Positions 49,726-59,237 of a DNA stretch of 64,000 nt are shown in pieces. Numbering within the stretch: position 1 is the stretch's first letter; each line of letters opens with the position of its first letter. The stretch is from Leptospira selangorensis (lineage in GTDB: Bacteria > Spirochaetota > Leptospiria > Leptospirales > Leptospiraceae): positions 762,873 to 826,872 of the forward strand of contig NZ_RQES01000005.1 in assembly GCF_004769405.1 (NCBI RefSeq), written 5' to 3'. The notes under the pieces are model-generated. The model did not search any database, was not told the origin of the DNA, and worked only from the letters and a program-made list of their open reading frames with translations. The position numbers were made by a program, and so were the translations under genes.

Positions 49726-52700
49726 ATGAAAGAAAAATTTAGAAAAGTCACTGTTTTAGTCTTCCTGCCCTTATTCATATTAATTACTTTTAGTGGTTTT
49801 TCCATTAAGTCGTTTTTCTTAAATCTTACAGGTTCTTTGGTTCCACAGCCATTACCTAAACTTTCTGCAAGCGCTAACGGAACATTAACATCCAATGTGG
49901 AAATTTCAATTCCACCAGGAACAAAAGGAATCGTTCCGAGTTTATCACTTTCATATGCTTCCGGAGGAAAGAACGGAATTTTGGGAATGGGCTGGGATCT
50001 TTCCGGAATTTATTCAATCTCAAGAGATCCCAGCTTCGGAATTAATTTTGATGCAAACGATAAATTTCTATCAGACCTAGTAGGACCTCTGATAGATGTT
50101 TCCGGCAATAAGACTAGATATCAAAGCCGTAAGGAGTCTTTTGTTCGTTTTGTTCCAAGTGGAGTTTGTGGAGGAGGTCCATGCTCTTGGACAGGAACTG
50201 ACAAAGATGGAATTGTTTATAGCTATGGAAAAACAAATGATTCAAGGATAGAGGCTCTGGGAAAAAATGGAGCGATCAGAACCTGGGCTTTAAATCAGGT
50301 TAGAGATCCTTTTGGAAATGGATACGATATAGCTTATATAGAAGATACCGTTACTGGCGAATATTATCCTAATGAAATCAAATACCAGAATCGCAGTATA
50401 AAATTCGAATATTCAGATTCACGCACGGATACATCTCCTTCTTATGTTTTCGGATCTTTTGTAAAGACGACAAAAAAGTTGGAAGAAATCGAGATTTATG
50501 CAGATGGAAGCTTGCTACGGAATTATGAATTTGAATATTCAAGTGGAGCTTCAACCGGAAGGCAGATTCTTACTTCGCTTAAAAGGAGCGAATCAAATAT
50601 TTTTGGGTCAGAAAGTTATGATGATCTAGAATTTAATTATGGAAGCGATGGATTTTTAGTTCAACCAGTAGTTGACACGAATCTAAATACACCTACTTCG
50701 ACAATTAATCTATTCGTCCCGAGTGCATTACTAATGTATGCGAATTTTTATTTCGGAAACCCATTGCCTACTCAGCCGACAGCAACGGAGAAAAGATTAG
50801 CTACTTATCTTCAATATTCAATGAAATATCCAGTACCGGATCGGGATGCTTGCAATAACGGGTTTTCTGCCTGTCTTTGTGCAGCTTATGCACCTTGCTG
50901 GGGAGGTAATGCGAACTTTTTTGCAATACTAGCTAGCCTCTGTTTGGATTTTAATAATTGGGGTGGTCCGAATTATTGCGCCTCAGGTATAACATCAGGT
51001 CTTACCAATTGGACCCCTATGGATTTGGATGGGAACGGCATTTTAGATTTCGTGAGCATAGTAGGTTCTGAGAGTTCGAATAGTATTCAGTTGAGAGCTT
51101 GGAAGGTTCAGAATGGGGCTGTAGATCCGAATGGAAGTTTTTTAAGTCCCATACTTCCACTTCATTATAATACCTTTTTTCAAACAACGGATTTGGATGG
51201 AGATGGAAGAACTGATTTTGCATATGAAAGTGGGGGCAAGTTAAGCGTTATCTACTCCCAATCGAATAGTTTCAGTAATCCAGTTAGCTTTTCGAATGTG
51301 TCAATACCCGCAGCAAGTCAGAACATGCAGGCTTTTCTGCCGTATTCCTATTATTATGAAAATTCGAGTTTAAATCCGAAACGAATGATTCCAGACAAGG
51401 CTCAGGTTGATTGGTTTGCGGACATGAACTCAGACAATCTTGCGGATTTCATTCATTACGATGGAACAAAATTTAATATCTACCTGAATCAGAAAGGAAG
51501 TTTTTCAAACGCGATTCAAATTACAGGTACTTCTAATTACTTTATAAATGAGTTCATAGACTTAGACTCGGACGGAAAAGCAGAACATGTACGCTTAGTT
51601 CAGTATAGCCAAAATCCTCAATACACTACCGTAAGTAATCAACTTCAAGCTGCAACCGAGCAAGCTGAAACGATCACTAACGAGTTTCATACAAAAGAAG
51701 ATATTTTGAATACCATTTTGGCATCCGGAGCAAATAACGTATCTAATTCCGATTTTTCTTCTCTGATCGATTATTATTTGAAAGGTTGCAGCTATTATAT
51801 TGCAAATTCCGGTTCGGGAGGAGTAATTGTTTCTGTTCCGAATAGTTCTGGGGTGAATGTCAATTGTAAACAAACTGATCCAAATTATATAGATATCACT
51901 CAATTACAAGCGGCGAAGACAGGCACTCCAATCCCTTCTACAAATACCTTATTAAACGACCTGCAATTGGTATTCGCGAATACGATTGGTCCTGTAAATA
52001 CTACAATAGTTAGTCTACAGAATCAATTAAACACTTTGAATGCGAGTACAAACGGAACTATTCGGTTTAGATTGGACGTTACATCTTTTAATCTTACTTC
52101 TCAAACATCTACAGTAATGCAATATGATTTAGGTACTAGTGCCGATCGTTTAAGAAGCTTTTTCGGCGATGTAAACGGTGATGGTCTGCCAGACTTTATT
52201 ACTATGGTAGGTAACCAGATCAAAGTATCTTTAAACACAAATCATGGTTTTGCGGCCCAGGTCACAAGTACCTTAAATGCAACAAGTGTTTCCAAAACCA
52301 GTCAGTTCAACTTTTCGGATGTAAACTCGGATGGATTAGAAGATTTAATTCTATATAATACTGAAAATAAGAATGTAGAAAGTTATCTCTCGAACGGTGC
52401 AGGGTCTTTAACTTATAGTGCCAATTTTGGATTTGGACAATTCGATCTGACAGAGCAGACAACAGGAGGCGTTTATAAAGCAGACCAGGGCCAATTTATC
52501 ATCCAAGATGTTAATGGCGATGGATCGAAAGACGTGTTGTTAATTAAGCTTTGGATGGATAAAACTCAAGGGCATGTATTCGTAAGAAATACAAACCCAA
52601 AAGTTTCTGGCGAGGATGATTTACTCTCTGTGACGAATAGAGTTCAAACGACGACCGTAGGATATACTACAAAACAGCTACACCCTGGAGCAATTCAACC

Positions 52701-55700
52701 GGGAAGTGGGAACTATCCAAATATTCCGGACACTAGCAATTCTCATTTGGTAACAAGTATCACAACTGATTTAGGTTCCGGAGTTTCTATTGGGGAAAGT
52801 TTTGAATATAAAAATTCCAGGTTTTATTTAGGTATTCGAGAAGTAATAAGAAGTCTTGGGTTCGCTAGCTTTAAAGAAAAGGATAATGGAACAGGATTTT
52901 ACAAGTTTACTGAATTTAATCAGGCGGATTATAGGTTAGCAGGAGTGCCAACTTCTTTCAGTAATTATAATGCTTCCGGAAATCTTATGCAGCAAACTAT
53001 TTCGAGCGGGTTTCAATTTCCAAACCCGTTTGGAACAGAAATTTCCTTCGCAACAAATATTTCCAAAAGTTCTTATCATAATGGAGCTCTTGAACTATCG
53101 ACGAACACAAGCTATATTTTAGATCAATATGGGTTTCCTACGAATCAAACAGAAGTCGCCGGTTCTCATATAATTTCCGCAAATTTAGAATTTAGTCACG
53201 ATTTGAATTCTTGGCGATTCGGAAGAGCGACCAGGAATAAGAAATTTACGGATGGTGTTCTAGTACAGGATCAAAAGGTAGTTTATACAGGAGATACAAT
53301 ACAAAGTGTAACTAAATTTTTGGGAACTTCCGCAGAACAAATTACAAATTATACGTATGATACATTTGGAAATCCGATAACGATTGCGGATGCTTCTGGC
53401 GCGACCTCAAACATAGCATATGATACGATTATACACTCTTTTCCAGTTACAAAGACGAATGCCTTAGGTCACCAGGAGACTACAAATTATGATTTTAATT
53501 CTGGGTTAGAAATTTCCAAAATCGATCAGAACGGTGGAGTGACTTCTAAAGCTTACGATACTTTTGGGCGATTGATTTCGATAACTTATCCAGGAAACTC
53601 AAGCTGGAATGAATCTTACGAATATGTGAATACAGGTAAATTCGATTTAGCAAACCTTTCGAATACGCAATCGGTTTCAAAAACGATCCGAGACACAACA
53701 AGTGGCATAGAAACTAAGGTAATGGAATATTCCGATCCATTAGGAAATGTGCTTAGAACTGTTTCGGATACTGCCGTCTCCGGAATTACATTGATAACGG
53801 ATTCTTTATATAATTACCAAACAGGTTTAATTTTTAAAAAGTCAAATACGTATTTCAGTAATACTTCGCCATTTTGGACGGAGTATAAATACGAAGATCA
53901 AGACTACCGTTCCACTGGGACCTTATCTACAGATTCAAAGGGAGTTACTACAACAACGATCACATACTCAGGATTGGTTACGAATACGTCCGTTTCTGCT
54001 CCGGATAACATAGTGAAAACATTTAGCGAGACTAAGAATGAACTCGGACAGGTGATTTCCAAAACGGATAATGGGAAGACAGTTTTGACAAACTATTCCC
54101 CGAATGGACAGCCTTCTCAGATCACTGACCCGGCTGGACTCATCACAAATTTCGTATATGATTTAGCTGGAAGAAGAGCCAGTGTCGCCGACCCAAGCTC
54201 CGGAACGATCAGCTATACATATGACACTTTAGGTAGGGTTTCTAGCCAAACAGATGCGAGAAATAAAACGATTACATTCTCCTATGATTCAATCGGCAGG
54301 ATTACTTCTACTCAAACAAACGGAGTAGAAGCACCTATCGGAAACGAATACGATAGTGGTACTTTAGGAAAGGGAAGGGTCACAAAAATAACGGATAGCT
54401 CCGGAATTACTGAAATTTCCTATAATATTCAAGGAAAACCAGTCCGTCAAACAAAGACAATCGATGGATATCTACTTATTACGGAAATGGAATATGATTC
54501 CTTAGGAAGAATGACTTCCGTTACATATCCGGATGGTTCTGTAGTTCATCAAAGTTATTCTCTAAATGGAAATCTGGAGAATGTAACATTAGATAGCTCA
54601 GATGGGCCGAGTGGTATACACGTCGCTGGATATGAAGGCCCAATCTTTGTAGATGGAAATCCGGTATTCCGAAGAACGACAGGCAATGGAGTAGTAACTG
54701 ATCTAAAATTAGATCCTTCTAATTTCCAAACGGTATCTTTATCTGCAAAAAAAGACGATGGAAGTATTCTGCAATCAATCTCTTACCAATACGATGGTTC
54801 AGGGAATATCGCCCAACAAACAGACAATCAGAATACGAGTCGAAATCAAACATACACATACGATTTGCATAACCGAGTTCTTACCGCTCAAGGAAGTTAC
54901 GGGACTCAAAATTATAGTTATAGCACAGGTGGAAATCTCACTCAAAAAGGAGATGTAAACTTTACATATGGAGATTCCAGTCATCCGCACTCAGTGACAA
55001 CTGCTGCAACCGTGCAAAACGCATCTAGCTATACGTACGACAATTCTGGAAATATGATCTCTCGTAACGGAGATATATTGATTTACGATTCATTCGGAAA
55101 ACTCAAAGAATATAATTCAGCAAACGGAACAAATCTTAAATATACATATGATTATTCCGGAAATCGAGTTAAAACGGAAAATCTAACGACTGCTGTAACA
55201 AATTATAATATTGGCGATTATTACGAGATCGAGAAGCCTACAAGCGGAGATGAAAAGCATACAGCCTATATCAAAGGATTGGGCGGAGAAATCTTAACTC
55301 AGATTACTCGCTCGAATGTAATATTGATAACTCGAGATGAAAGTTCGACTTTAGCTTCTGCATCGTCTGGAAGCTGGTTCGATCAAACTGAGCTTTGCTC
55401 CGGAGTCGCTATTGATTGCGGTAAGTTTTGGCAGAATAGGTTATCTTATCCGATCCAAAAATTCTTTGCTTATTCGGCATACTTCCAAAGTGGAATTCCT
55501 ACCATTGCATTTAGGTTAGGATATATTTTGTTTATCGTAGGATTGCTTTACTTAGCATATCCGTTCTTACTTAAAGGAAACGAAATATTAAAAGAAAGAA
55601 GAATAGCTGGGTTATCTACTCCGATACTACTCATTTCGGTTTTCGGGATTAGCTTGCTCCAAGATTGTAACGGATTATTGAACGGAAATCAAGCTCCTTG

Positions 55701-56796
55701 GTTTACTTTAAAAACGAATATAGAAGAAGCGTCTTCTTTTAAAGTAAAAGCTAATAACTCAGGATCGCCAATGGTCGGAGCCTATTTTTATCAAAAAGAC
55801 CATTTAGGTTCGACGACAATGCTTACTGACGGTTATGGAAACCAAGTTGCAGGGCCTGGGCAGAGTGGAGTGAGTAATGTGAGTTATCTTCCTTATGGTG
55901 AGATCAATCTTTCTGAAACAACTGGTCCAGATATCTTCCATTATAAATTCACAGGCCAGATATTGGATTCAGATACAGGTTTATATTACTATAAATCGAG
56001 ATACTATGATCCTTATTTAGGTAGATTCATCCAAGCAGATGATCGTGCAGACAAAGGAATCAATGGTCTCAATCGTTACATGTATGTCGGCGGAAATCCA
56101 ATTAACAGGATTGACCCTGATGGTCATAGTTGGTTGAGTAATGCTTTGAAGATTAAGTCGGGGAGTTTCTTGCAGCGGGCGCTTTTTGTGAATTCGCGAA
56201 GAGTTGCTTCATTTCAAAGAGGTTTAGGTAACGCAGCTCAATTTGTGGGGGCAATGTCAATTACGCCAGTCGGGTGGATATCTGCTGGTTTGGCTTATGG
56301 ATTAGCTACGAATGGGAAACAGTTTTTGAATAATCCTGTAGCATTTTCTTACGGCTATGGTTTCGCAGGATTGGATTACGGATTAAGTTCTGTAGCAAAT
56401 CCATTTGCTGGTGCTCCCATGCCAACTATAGACAGGGTGCCAGGAGGAGCTATCATTAGGAATTCATTCTATGCAAATAATATAATGAGTAAGAAATACT
56501 ATGCTCAAACTCATGGTTACACAGTGTCTTTTCGGACAGGAGAAGATACCTATGCTCATATATTACATGAGAGACGGCATATTATTCAAAATAGAACCAG
56601 GGAAGGATTTTATAATGGATACGGCGGAGGGATTTTTAGATATTTTGGTGGCGGGAAAGAAATAGAGGCCGATTTGTCAGCAGGGTATTTTGGATATCCG
56701 CAAACTGGTGCTTTTATTTTATTCCTATATTACAATAAGTATATATCAGATGATCTTTACAGAGATATTAGATTATGGGCATTGTTGAATAATTGA
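49726..56796 (+). CDS. Giant SpvB/FG-GAP/RHS protein with metallopeptidase-like tip
   Basis: A 2356-residue secreted or surface protein with the layout of TcB fused to TcC. After an N-terminal hydrophobic export segment, residues about 45-300 match the SpvB domain (SANGTLTSNVEISIPPGTKG, LSLSYASGGKNGILGMGWDL). FG-GAP-type calcium repeats follow at 51.0-52.6 kb (DLDGNGILDF, DLDGDGRTDF, DVNGDGLPDF). YD/RHS repeats occupy 53.3-55.2 kb, then two hydrophobic helices (about 55.48-55.67 kb). The RHS core ends HLGSTTMLTDGYG ... NPINRIDPDGHSW, where many RHS proteins self-cleave. The variable tip (about 56.2-56.8 kb) has HERRHIIQ (HExxHxxQ, 56566-56580) and KEIEADL, a zinc-peptidase pattern. A toxin role is inferred. 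ATG 49726 is preferred over the open frame from 49642. Confidence 0.85.
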   Translation: MKEKFRKVTVLVFLPLFILITFSGFSIKSFFLNLTGSLVPQPLPKLSASANGTLTSNVEISIPPGTKGIVPSLSLSYASGGKNGILGMGWDLSGIYSISRDPSFGINFDANDKFLSDLVGPLIDVSGNKTRYQSRKESFVRFVPSGVCGGGPCSWTGTDKDGIVYSYGKTNDSRIEALGKNGAIRTWALNQVRDPFGNGYDIAYIEDTVTGEYYPNEIKYQNRSIKFEYSDSRTDTSPSYVFGSFVKTTKKLEEIEIYADGSLLRNYEFEYSSGASTGRQILTSLKRSESNIFGSESYDDLEFNYGSDGFLVQPVVDTNLNTPTSTINLFVPSALLMYANFYFGNPLPTQPTATEKRLATYLQYSMKYPVPDRDACNNGFSACLCAAYAPCWGGNANFFAILASLCLDFNNWGGPNYCASGITSGLTNWTPMDLDGNGILDFVSIVGSESSNSIQLRAWKVQNGAVDPNGSFLSPILPLHYNTFFQTTDLDGDGRTDFAYESGGKLSVIYSQSNSFSNPVSFSNVSIPAASQNMQAFLPYSYYYENSSLNPKRMIPDKAQVDWFADMNSDNLADFIHYDGTKFNIYLNQKGSFSNAIQITGTSNYFINEFIDLDSDGKAEHVRLVQYSQNPQYTTVSNQLQAATEQAETITNEFHTKEDILNTILASGANNVSNSDFSSLIDYYLKGCSYYIANSGSGGVIVSVPNSSGVNVNCKQTDPNYIDITQLQAAKTGTPIPSTNTLLNDLQLVFANTIGPVNTTIVSLQNQLNTLNASTNGTIRFRLDVTSFNLTSQTSTVMQYDLGTSADRLRSFFGDVNGDGLPDFITMVGNQIKVSLNTNHGFAAQVTSTLNATSVSKTSQFNFSDVNSDGLEDLILYNTENKNVESYLSNGAGSLTYSANFGFGQFDLTEQTTGGVYKADQGQFIIQDVNGDGSKDVLLIKLWMDKTQGHVFVRNTNPKVSGEDDLLSVTNRVQTTTVGYTTKQLHPGAIQPGSGNYPNIPDTSNSHLVTSITTDLGSGVSIGESFEYKNSRFYLGIREVIRSLGFASFKEKDNGTGFYKFTEFNQADYRLAGVPTSFSNYNASGNLMQQTISSGFQFPNPFGTEISFATNISKSSYHNGALELSTNTSYILDQYGFPTNQTEVAGSHIISANLEFSHDLNSWRFGRATRNKKFTDGVLVQDQKVVYTGDTIQSVTKFLGTSAEQITNYTYDTFGNPITIADASGATSNIAYDTIIHSFPVTKTNALGHQETTNYDFNSGLEISKIDQNGGVTSKAYDTFGRLISITYPGNSSWNESYEYVNTGKFDLANLSNTQSVSKTIRDTTSGIETKVMEYSDPLGNVLRTVSDTAVSGITLITDSLYNYQTGLIFKKSNTYFSNTSPFWTEYKYEDQDYRSTGTLSTDSKGVTTTTITYSGLVTNTSVSAPDNIVKTFSETKNELGQVISKTDNGKTVLTNYSPNGQPSQITDPAGLITNFVYDLAGRRASVADPSSGTISYTYDTLGRVSSQTDARNKTITFSYDSIGRITSTQTNGVEAPIGNEYDSGTLGKGRVTKITDSSGITEISYNIQGKPVRQTKTIDGYLLITEMEYDSLGRMTSVTYPDGSVVHQSYSLNGNLENVTLDSSDGPSGIHVAGYEGPIFVDGNPVFRRTTGNGVVTDLKLDPSNFQTVSLSAKKDDGSILQSISYQYDGSGNIAQQTDNQNTSRNQTYTYDLHNRVLTAQGSYGTQNYSYSTGGNLTQKGDVNFTYGDSSHPHSVTTAATVQNASSYTYDNSGNMISRNGDILIYDSFGKLKEYNSANGTNLKYTYDYSGNRVKTENLTTAVTNYNIGDYYEIEKPTSGDEKHTAYIKGLGGEILTQITRSNVILITRDESSTLASASSGSWFDQTELCSGVAIDCGKFWQNRLSYPIQKFFAYSAYFQSGIPTIAFRLGYILFIVGLLYLAYPFLLKGNEILKERRIAGLSTPILLISVFGISLLQDCNGLLNGNQAPWFTLKTNIEEASSFKVKANNSGSPMVGAYFYQKDHLGSTTMLTDGYGNQVAGPGQSGVSNVSYLPYGEINLSETTGPDIFHYKFTGQILDSDTGLYYYKSRYYDPYLGRFIQADDRADKGINGLNRYMYVGGNPINRIDPDGHSWLSNALKIKSGSFLQRALFVNSRRVASFQRGLGNAAQFVGAMSITPVGWISAGLAYGLATNGKQFLNNPVAFSYGYGFAGLDYGLSSVANPFAGAPMPTIDRVPGGAIIRNSFYANNIMSKKYYAQTHGYTVSFRTGEDTYAHILHERRHIIQNRTREGFYNGYGGGIFRYFGGGKEIEADLSAGYFGYPQTGAFILFLYYNKYISDDLYRDIRLWALLNN
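55771..56205 (+). repeat. RHS core segment, copy 1
   Basis: About 430 bases inside the RHS gene, from ATGGTCGGAGCC to the VNSRR codons, recur nearly unchanged at 57214-57648. Long stretches are identical, and elsewhere changes are mostly synonymous. Homology ends just after the NPINRIDPDGHSW core boundary, where the two tips diverge. Confidence 0.9.
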
Positions 56797-56808
56797 CAGA
56801 GGTATTAA

Positions 56809-56994
56809 ATGATACGGAAGACCTTGATCTTAATTATAATTTCGCTTTTTGCGAAATGTGATTCCAATACCGGAAGAGAAATGAATTGCGGAGAACAAAT
56901 CATTTTATTGGCTGCTGAAAAGGAAAATGGAATTTGGACAAACGAAGAATATAATAATGTCTTAAACTTAACATTGCTAAGTTGCAATAAATAG
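56809..56994 (+). CDS. Small lipoprotein after the RHS gene (candidate immunity)
   Basis: A 61-residue lipoprotein beginning 12 bases after the RHS stop. The signal ends in SLFAKC; mature DSNTGREMNCGEQIILLAAE holds a second Cys, and the C-terminus is LLSCNK. This three-Cys pattern recurs in the downstream array. It is most like the 61104 gene (TEQ...LLGCNK ending). Position directly after a toxin-like tip suggests an immunity protein acting in the periplasm; this is inference. The conserved Cys pair could form a disulfide in a helical hairpin. Confidence 0.7.
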   Translation: MIRKTLILIIISLFAKCDSNTGREMNCGEQIILLAAEKENGIWTNEEYNNVLNLTLLSCNK

Positions 56995-57034
56995 AAAAAT
57001 ATTCGTTTAAAGAATATGAAATGTAGCTTTAAAT

Positions 57035-57091
57035 ATTAAGTAATATCAGACTAATCTGGGCTCCGGGGGTTCGCGAGCTAGATAATTCCCC
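57035..57091. repeat. 57-bp direct repeat, copy 1
   Basis: This 57-base sequence, starting ATTAAGTAATATCAGACTAA and ending GATAATTCCCC, is identical to 61348-61404. Both copies follow a small lipoprotein gene ending in CNK and precede a TAACATTTCTCATT stretch, so the repeat unit is larger than the identical core. Degenerate copies lie at 59688-59707 and 60641-60670. Confidence 0.9.
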
Positions 57092-57147
57092 GGCGAGGGG
57101 GTAGCGTAAGACGCGATAGCGTCTGAAGCGAGGGGGAGACTTCCCCC
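57092..57147. mobile_element. 56-bp GC-rich insertion in the repeat unit
   Basis: This segment is present in copy 1 of the repeat but absent from copy 2. It holds two GCGAGGGGG direct repeats (57093-57101, 57128-57136) around a hairpin AGACGC-GATA-GCGTCT (57109-57124). TTCCCC lies on both sides, like a short target duplication. It is much more GC-rich than its surroundings. It could be a miniature element or a deleted segment in the other copy. Confidence 0.45.
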
Positions 57148-57213
57148 TTGTAACATTTCTCATTCAGATTAATATAATCCTTCACTTTAAATCCATTCAA
57201 CTTAGGAGCGCCA

Positions 57214-57648
57214 ATGGTCGGAGCCTATTTTTATCAAAGAGACCATTTAGGCTCCACAACTATGCTTACTGACGGTTATGGAAACCAAGTCACAGGGCCT
57301 GGGCAGAGTGGAGTGAGTAATGTGAGTTATCTTCCTTATGGAGAAATAAATCTCTCGGAAACGACCGGACCTGATATTTTTCATTATAAATTCACAGGCC
57401 AGATATTAGATTCAGATACGGGATTATATTATTATAAATCACGATATTATGATCCTTATTTAGGAAGATTCATCCAAGCAGATGATCGTGCAGACAAAGG
57501 GATTAATGGTCTCAATCGTTACATGTATGTCGGCGGAAATCCAATTAACAGGATTGATCCTGATGGTCATAGTTGGTTGAGTAATGCTTTGAAGATTAAG
57601 TCGGGGAGTTTCTTGCAAAGGGCGTTGTTTGTTAACAGCAAGAGGTGG
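57214..57648 (+). repeat. RHS core segment, copy 2
   Basis: This is the second copy of the 430-base core (see 55771-56205), in the same orientation 1443 bases downstream. The pair offers homology for swapping the tip of the full-length gene by deletion or gene conversion. Confidence 0.9.
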
Positions 57649-58278
57649 GCTTCTGCAGGCAATGCTCTATATAATATAGGAAGTGTAGTCGGAGGAGTTG
57701 CATTGCTGGTTGGAATGGTTGGTTTCGCTCCGATATTCTTGCAAGCTGGCGTTATAGCAAACCCAAGAGCATTCAAGCATAACTTTGGTAGAGCCACTTA
57801 CGATTATTTCCGATCAATGGCAGATTTTGGAGTAAGTTCAATAATGAACCCACTCATTGGCGATCCGAGGCCGAGATATTCAATTGATAGGGGTGGGTTC
57901 ATTGTTTATAATTCGTATGAAGAAAATCATGGATTATTTTCAAAAGAAAGAAAAACAGCTCAAGCAACTACGCGTGGATCTTATGTAGCAGCTAGAACAG
58001 GAATTTCGAATCGTACAATGCAGCACGAGTTAGTTCATATTGACCAATGGTATTCAAATTCATTAGGTGCTTTAAAGGAGTTTGAGGCTGATTTGCGTTC
58101 AGGTACGAATGGTTATGGAACTTGGACATATCTTCTTAATAGGGGAGTGATAAGCGAAGATTCTTATTTCTTACTCACAGCTATTAATACAATTGAGCAG
58201 CTCGGAATTAGTTCTCCGACATTTAATTTCTTGAATGCGTTGAACGTTGCAGAAATACTAAAAATAAAAAATTGGTAA
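57214..58278 (+). CDS. Orphan RHS core with an alternative metallopeptidase-like tip
   Basis: A 354-residue frame equal to the end of the RHS core plus a different tip. Residues 1-145 match the big protein (HLGSTTMLTDGYG, YLPYGEINLSETTG, NPINRIDPDGHSW). The tip has a hydrophobic stretch (SVVGGVALLVGMVGFAPIFL) and HELVHIDQ (residues 271-278, 58024-58047), with KEFEADL after it, the same HExxHxxQ...KExEAD pattern as the main tip although the rest differs. There is no signal peptide or upstream RHS, so it is probably a silent cassette used by recombination. A lipoprotein gene follows after three bases. Confidence 0.8.
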   Translation: MVGAYFYQRDHLGSTTMLTDGYGNQVTGPGQSGVSNVSYLPYGEINLSETTGPDIFHYKFTGQILDSDTGLYYYKSRYYDPYLGRFIQADDRADKGINGLNRYMYVGGNPINRIDPDGHSWLSNALKIKSGSFLQRALFVNSKRWASAGNALYNIGSVVGGVALLVGMVGFAPIFLQAGVIANPRAFKHNFGRATYDYFRSMADFGVSSIMNPLIGDPRPRYSIDRGGFIVYNSYEENHGLFSKERKTAQATTRGSYVAARTGISNRTMQHELVHIDQWYSNSLGALKEFEADLRSGTNGYGTWTYLLNRGVISEDSYFLLTAINTIEQLGISSPTFNFLNALNVAEILKIKNW

Positions 58279-58281
58279 ATT

Positions 58282-58470
58282 ATGAGAAAATTATATCTAT
58301 TCTTTCTACTGGTAATCTTTAATTTAAATTGTGGAGTTTTTACTCCAGGGGAAGATACTACTGGTTGTGCAGTCGCAGTTTTGAATAAATTCAATAGTAC
58401 TGCAAGTCCAGGGTCTGATGCCGATCTGCTGAATACGATTCTTGTTTCGACGGCCTGTAAACCCGAATAG
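58282..58470 (+). CDS. Small lipoprotein paired with the orphan tip
   Basis: A 62-residue lipoprotein starting three bases after the orphan tip stop, so the two are one unit. The signal ends in FNLNC, followed by GVFTPGEDTTGCAVAVLNKF and the C-terminal STACKPE. The three-Cys pattern matches the rest of the array. It is the best candidate for the cognate immunity protein of the orphan tip, by position only. Confidence 0.65.
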   Translation: MRKLYLFFLLVIFNLNCGVFTPGEDTTGCAVAVLNKFNSTASPGSDADLLNTILVSTACKPE

Positions 58471-58513
58471 TTATTATTATCATTTTTCTATTATGATTTG
58501 TTAAGTCTTTAGG

Positions 58514-58714
58514 ATGAAAAAACATTTTTCATTACTACTTTTAATGATGAATTGTGGTATGCTTGATAATATAAGTAAGGAAAAGTTAGATTGTTTGACT
58601 CAACAGTTAGCGTTGCTATCGGTTATATTACCAAGTAGTTCGTCGCAAGAGGATAAAGATCTATTTACTTCATTTGCGTATTTAAGCTGTTATGATGCTC
58701 CACACAATAATTAG
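58514..58714 (+). CDS. Small lipoprotein of the array
   Basis: A 66-residue protein. The short signal ends in LLLMMNC, then GMLDNISKEKLDCLTQQLALL with the second Cys and a late YLSCYDAPHNN. The pattern fits the family, although the C-terminal tail is longer. It overlaps the next gene by 23 bases. Function unknown; candidate immunity protein. Confidence 0.55.
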   Translation: MKKHFSLLLLMMNCGMLDNISKEKLDCLTQQLALLSVILPSSSSQEDKDLFTSFAYLSCYDAPHNN

Positions 58715-58913
58715 CGGCCAGAAAATAGTAATAGCTTTATTTTTCGGACTAATTGCTATCTCATGTAGGGTCGATTCTGGCTCTGCGACAAAAGAACAAC
58801 GTGTGAATGGGGCTTATCTATTTTACATAAAAATGAAAGAATTTGGAAACAGTGAAAGCGAGGCATCCAATTTATTAGCACTCGGTTTATTGAGCTGTTC
58901 AAGTCGGCAGTGA
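58692..58913 (+). CDS. Small lipoprotein, paralogue of the 60117 gene
   Basis: A 73-residue lipoprotein with FFGLIAISC as lipobox. It is closely related to the 60117 product: VDSGSATKEQ, then MKEFGNSESEASNLLALGLLSCSS. The middle Cys of the paralogue (KEQCIQG) is Arg here (KEQRVNG), which would break the presumed disulfide. It may be a decaying copy or a variant with changed partner. The start lies inside the previous gene. Confidence 0.6.
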   Translation: MMLHTIISGQKIVIALFFGLIAISCRVDSGSATKEQRVNGAYLFYIKMKEFGNSESEASNLLALGLLSCSSRQ

Positions 58914-58981
58914 ATTTGTTTAGCGACGGGATTGAAAAAGCTATCTATTAAAATTTTGATATTATATAGATAACATTGAAA

Positions 58982-59173
58982 ATGATAAAAAATCCCTTTC
59001 CCATAATTTTATGTTCGATTCTGATTTCAATAAGCTGTCGCCAGGATAGCAGCTCGGATATGTCTTGTGCACAGCAGTTGCTCTTAGCAAATTTTGATTT
59101 GCAGAGGGGCGTTGTTACTCAAGATGAATATGATCAGAGAATTTCAATTATAGCTATCAATTGTGGTAAATGA
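58982..59173 (+). CDS. Small lipoprotein, near-twin of the 60744 gene
   Basis: A 63-residue lipoprotein. The signal ends in ILISISC, followed by RQDSSSDMSCAQQLLLANFD and SIIAINCGK. It is nearly identical to the 60744 product over the mature part (LQRGV-TQ-EYDQRISIIAINCGK), so one is a recent duplicate. ATG 58982 is chosen to match its twin; a TTG at 58976 is in frame. The three-Cys pattern is intact. Confidence 0.65.
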   Translation: MIKNPFPIILCSILISISCRQDSSSDMSCAQQLLLANFDLQRGVVTQDEYDQRISIIAINCGK

Positions 59174-59237
59174 ATATTTTGACAACTCTCCACAGGATTT
59201 ATTATTCGGGACAGGAATTTGAATTCAATAGGTTTTT

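Noticed and set aside
54758..54990. Short frames on both strands inside the RHS gene
   Set aside because: They are shadows of the RHS repeats with no start signals or family features.
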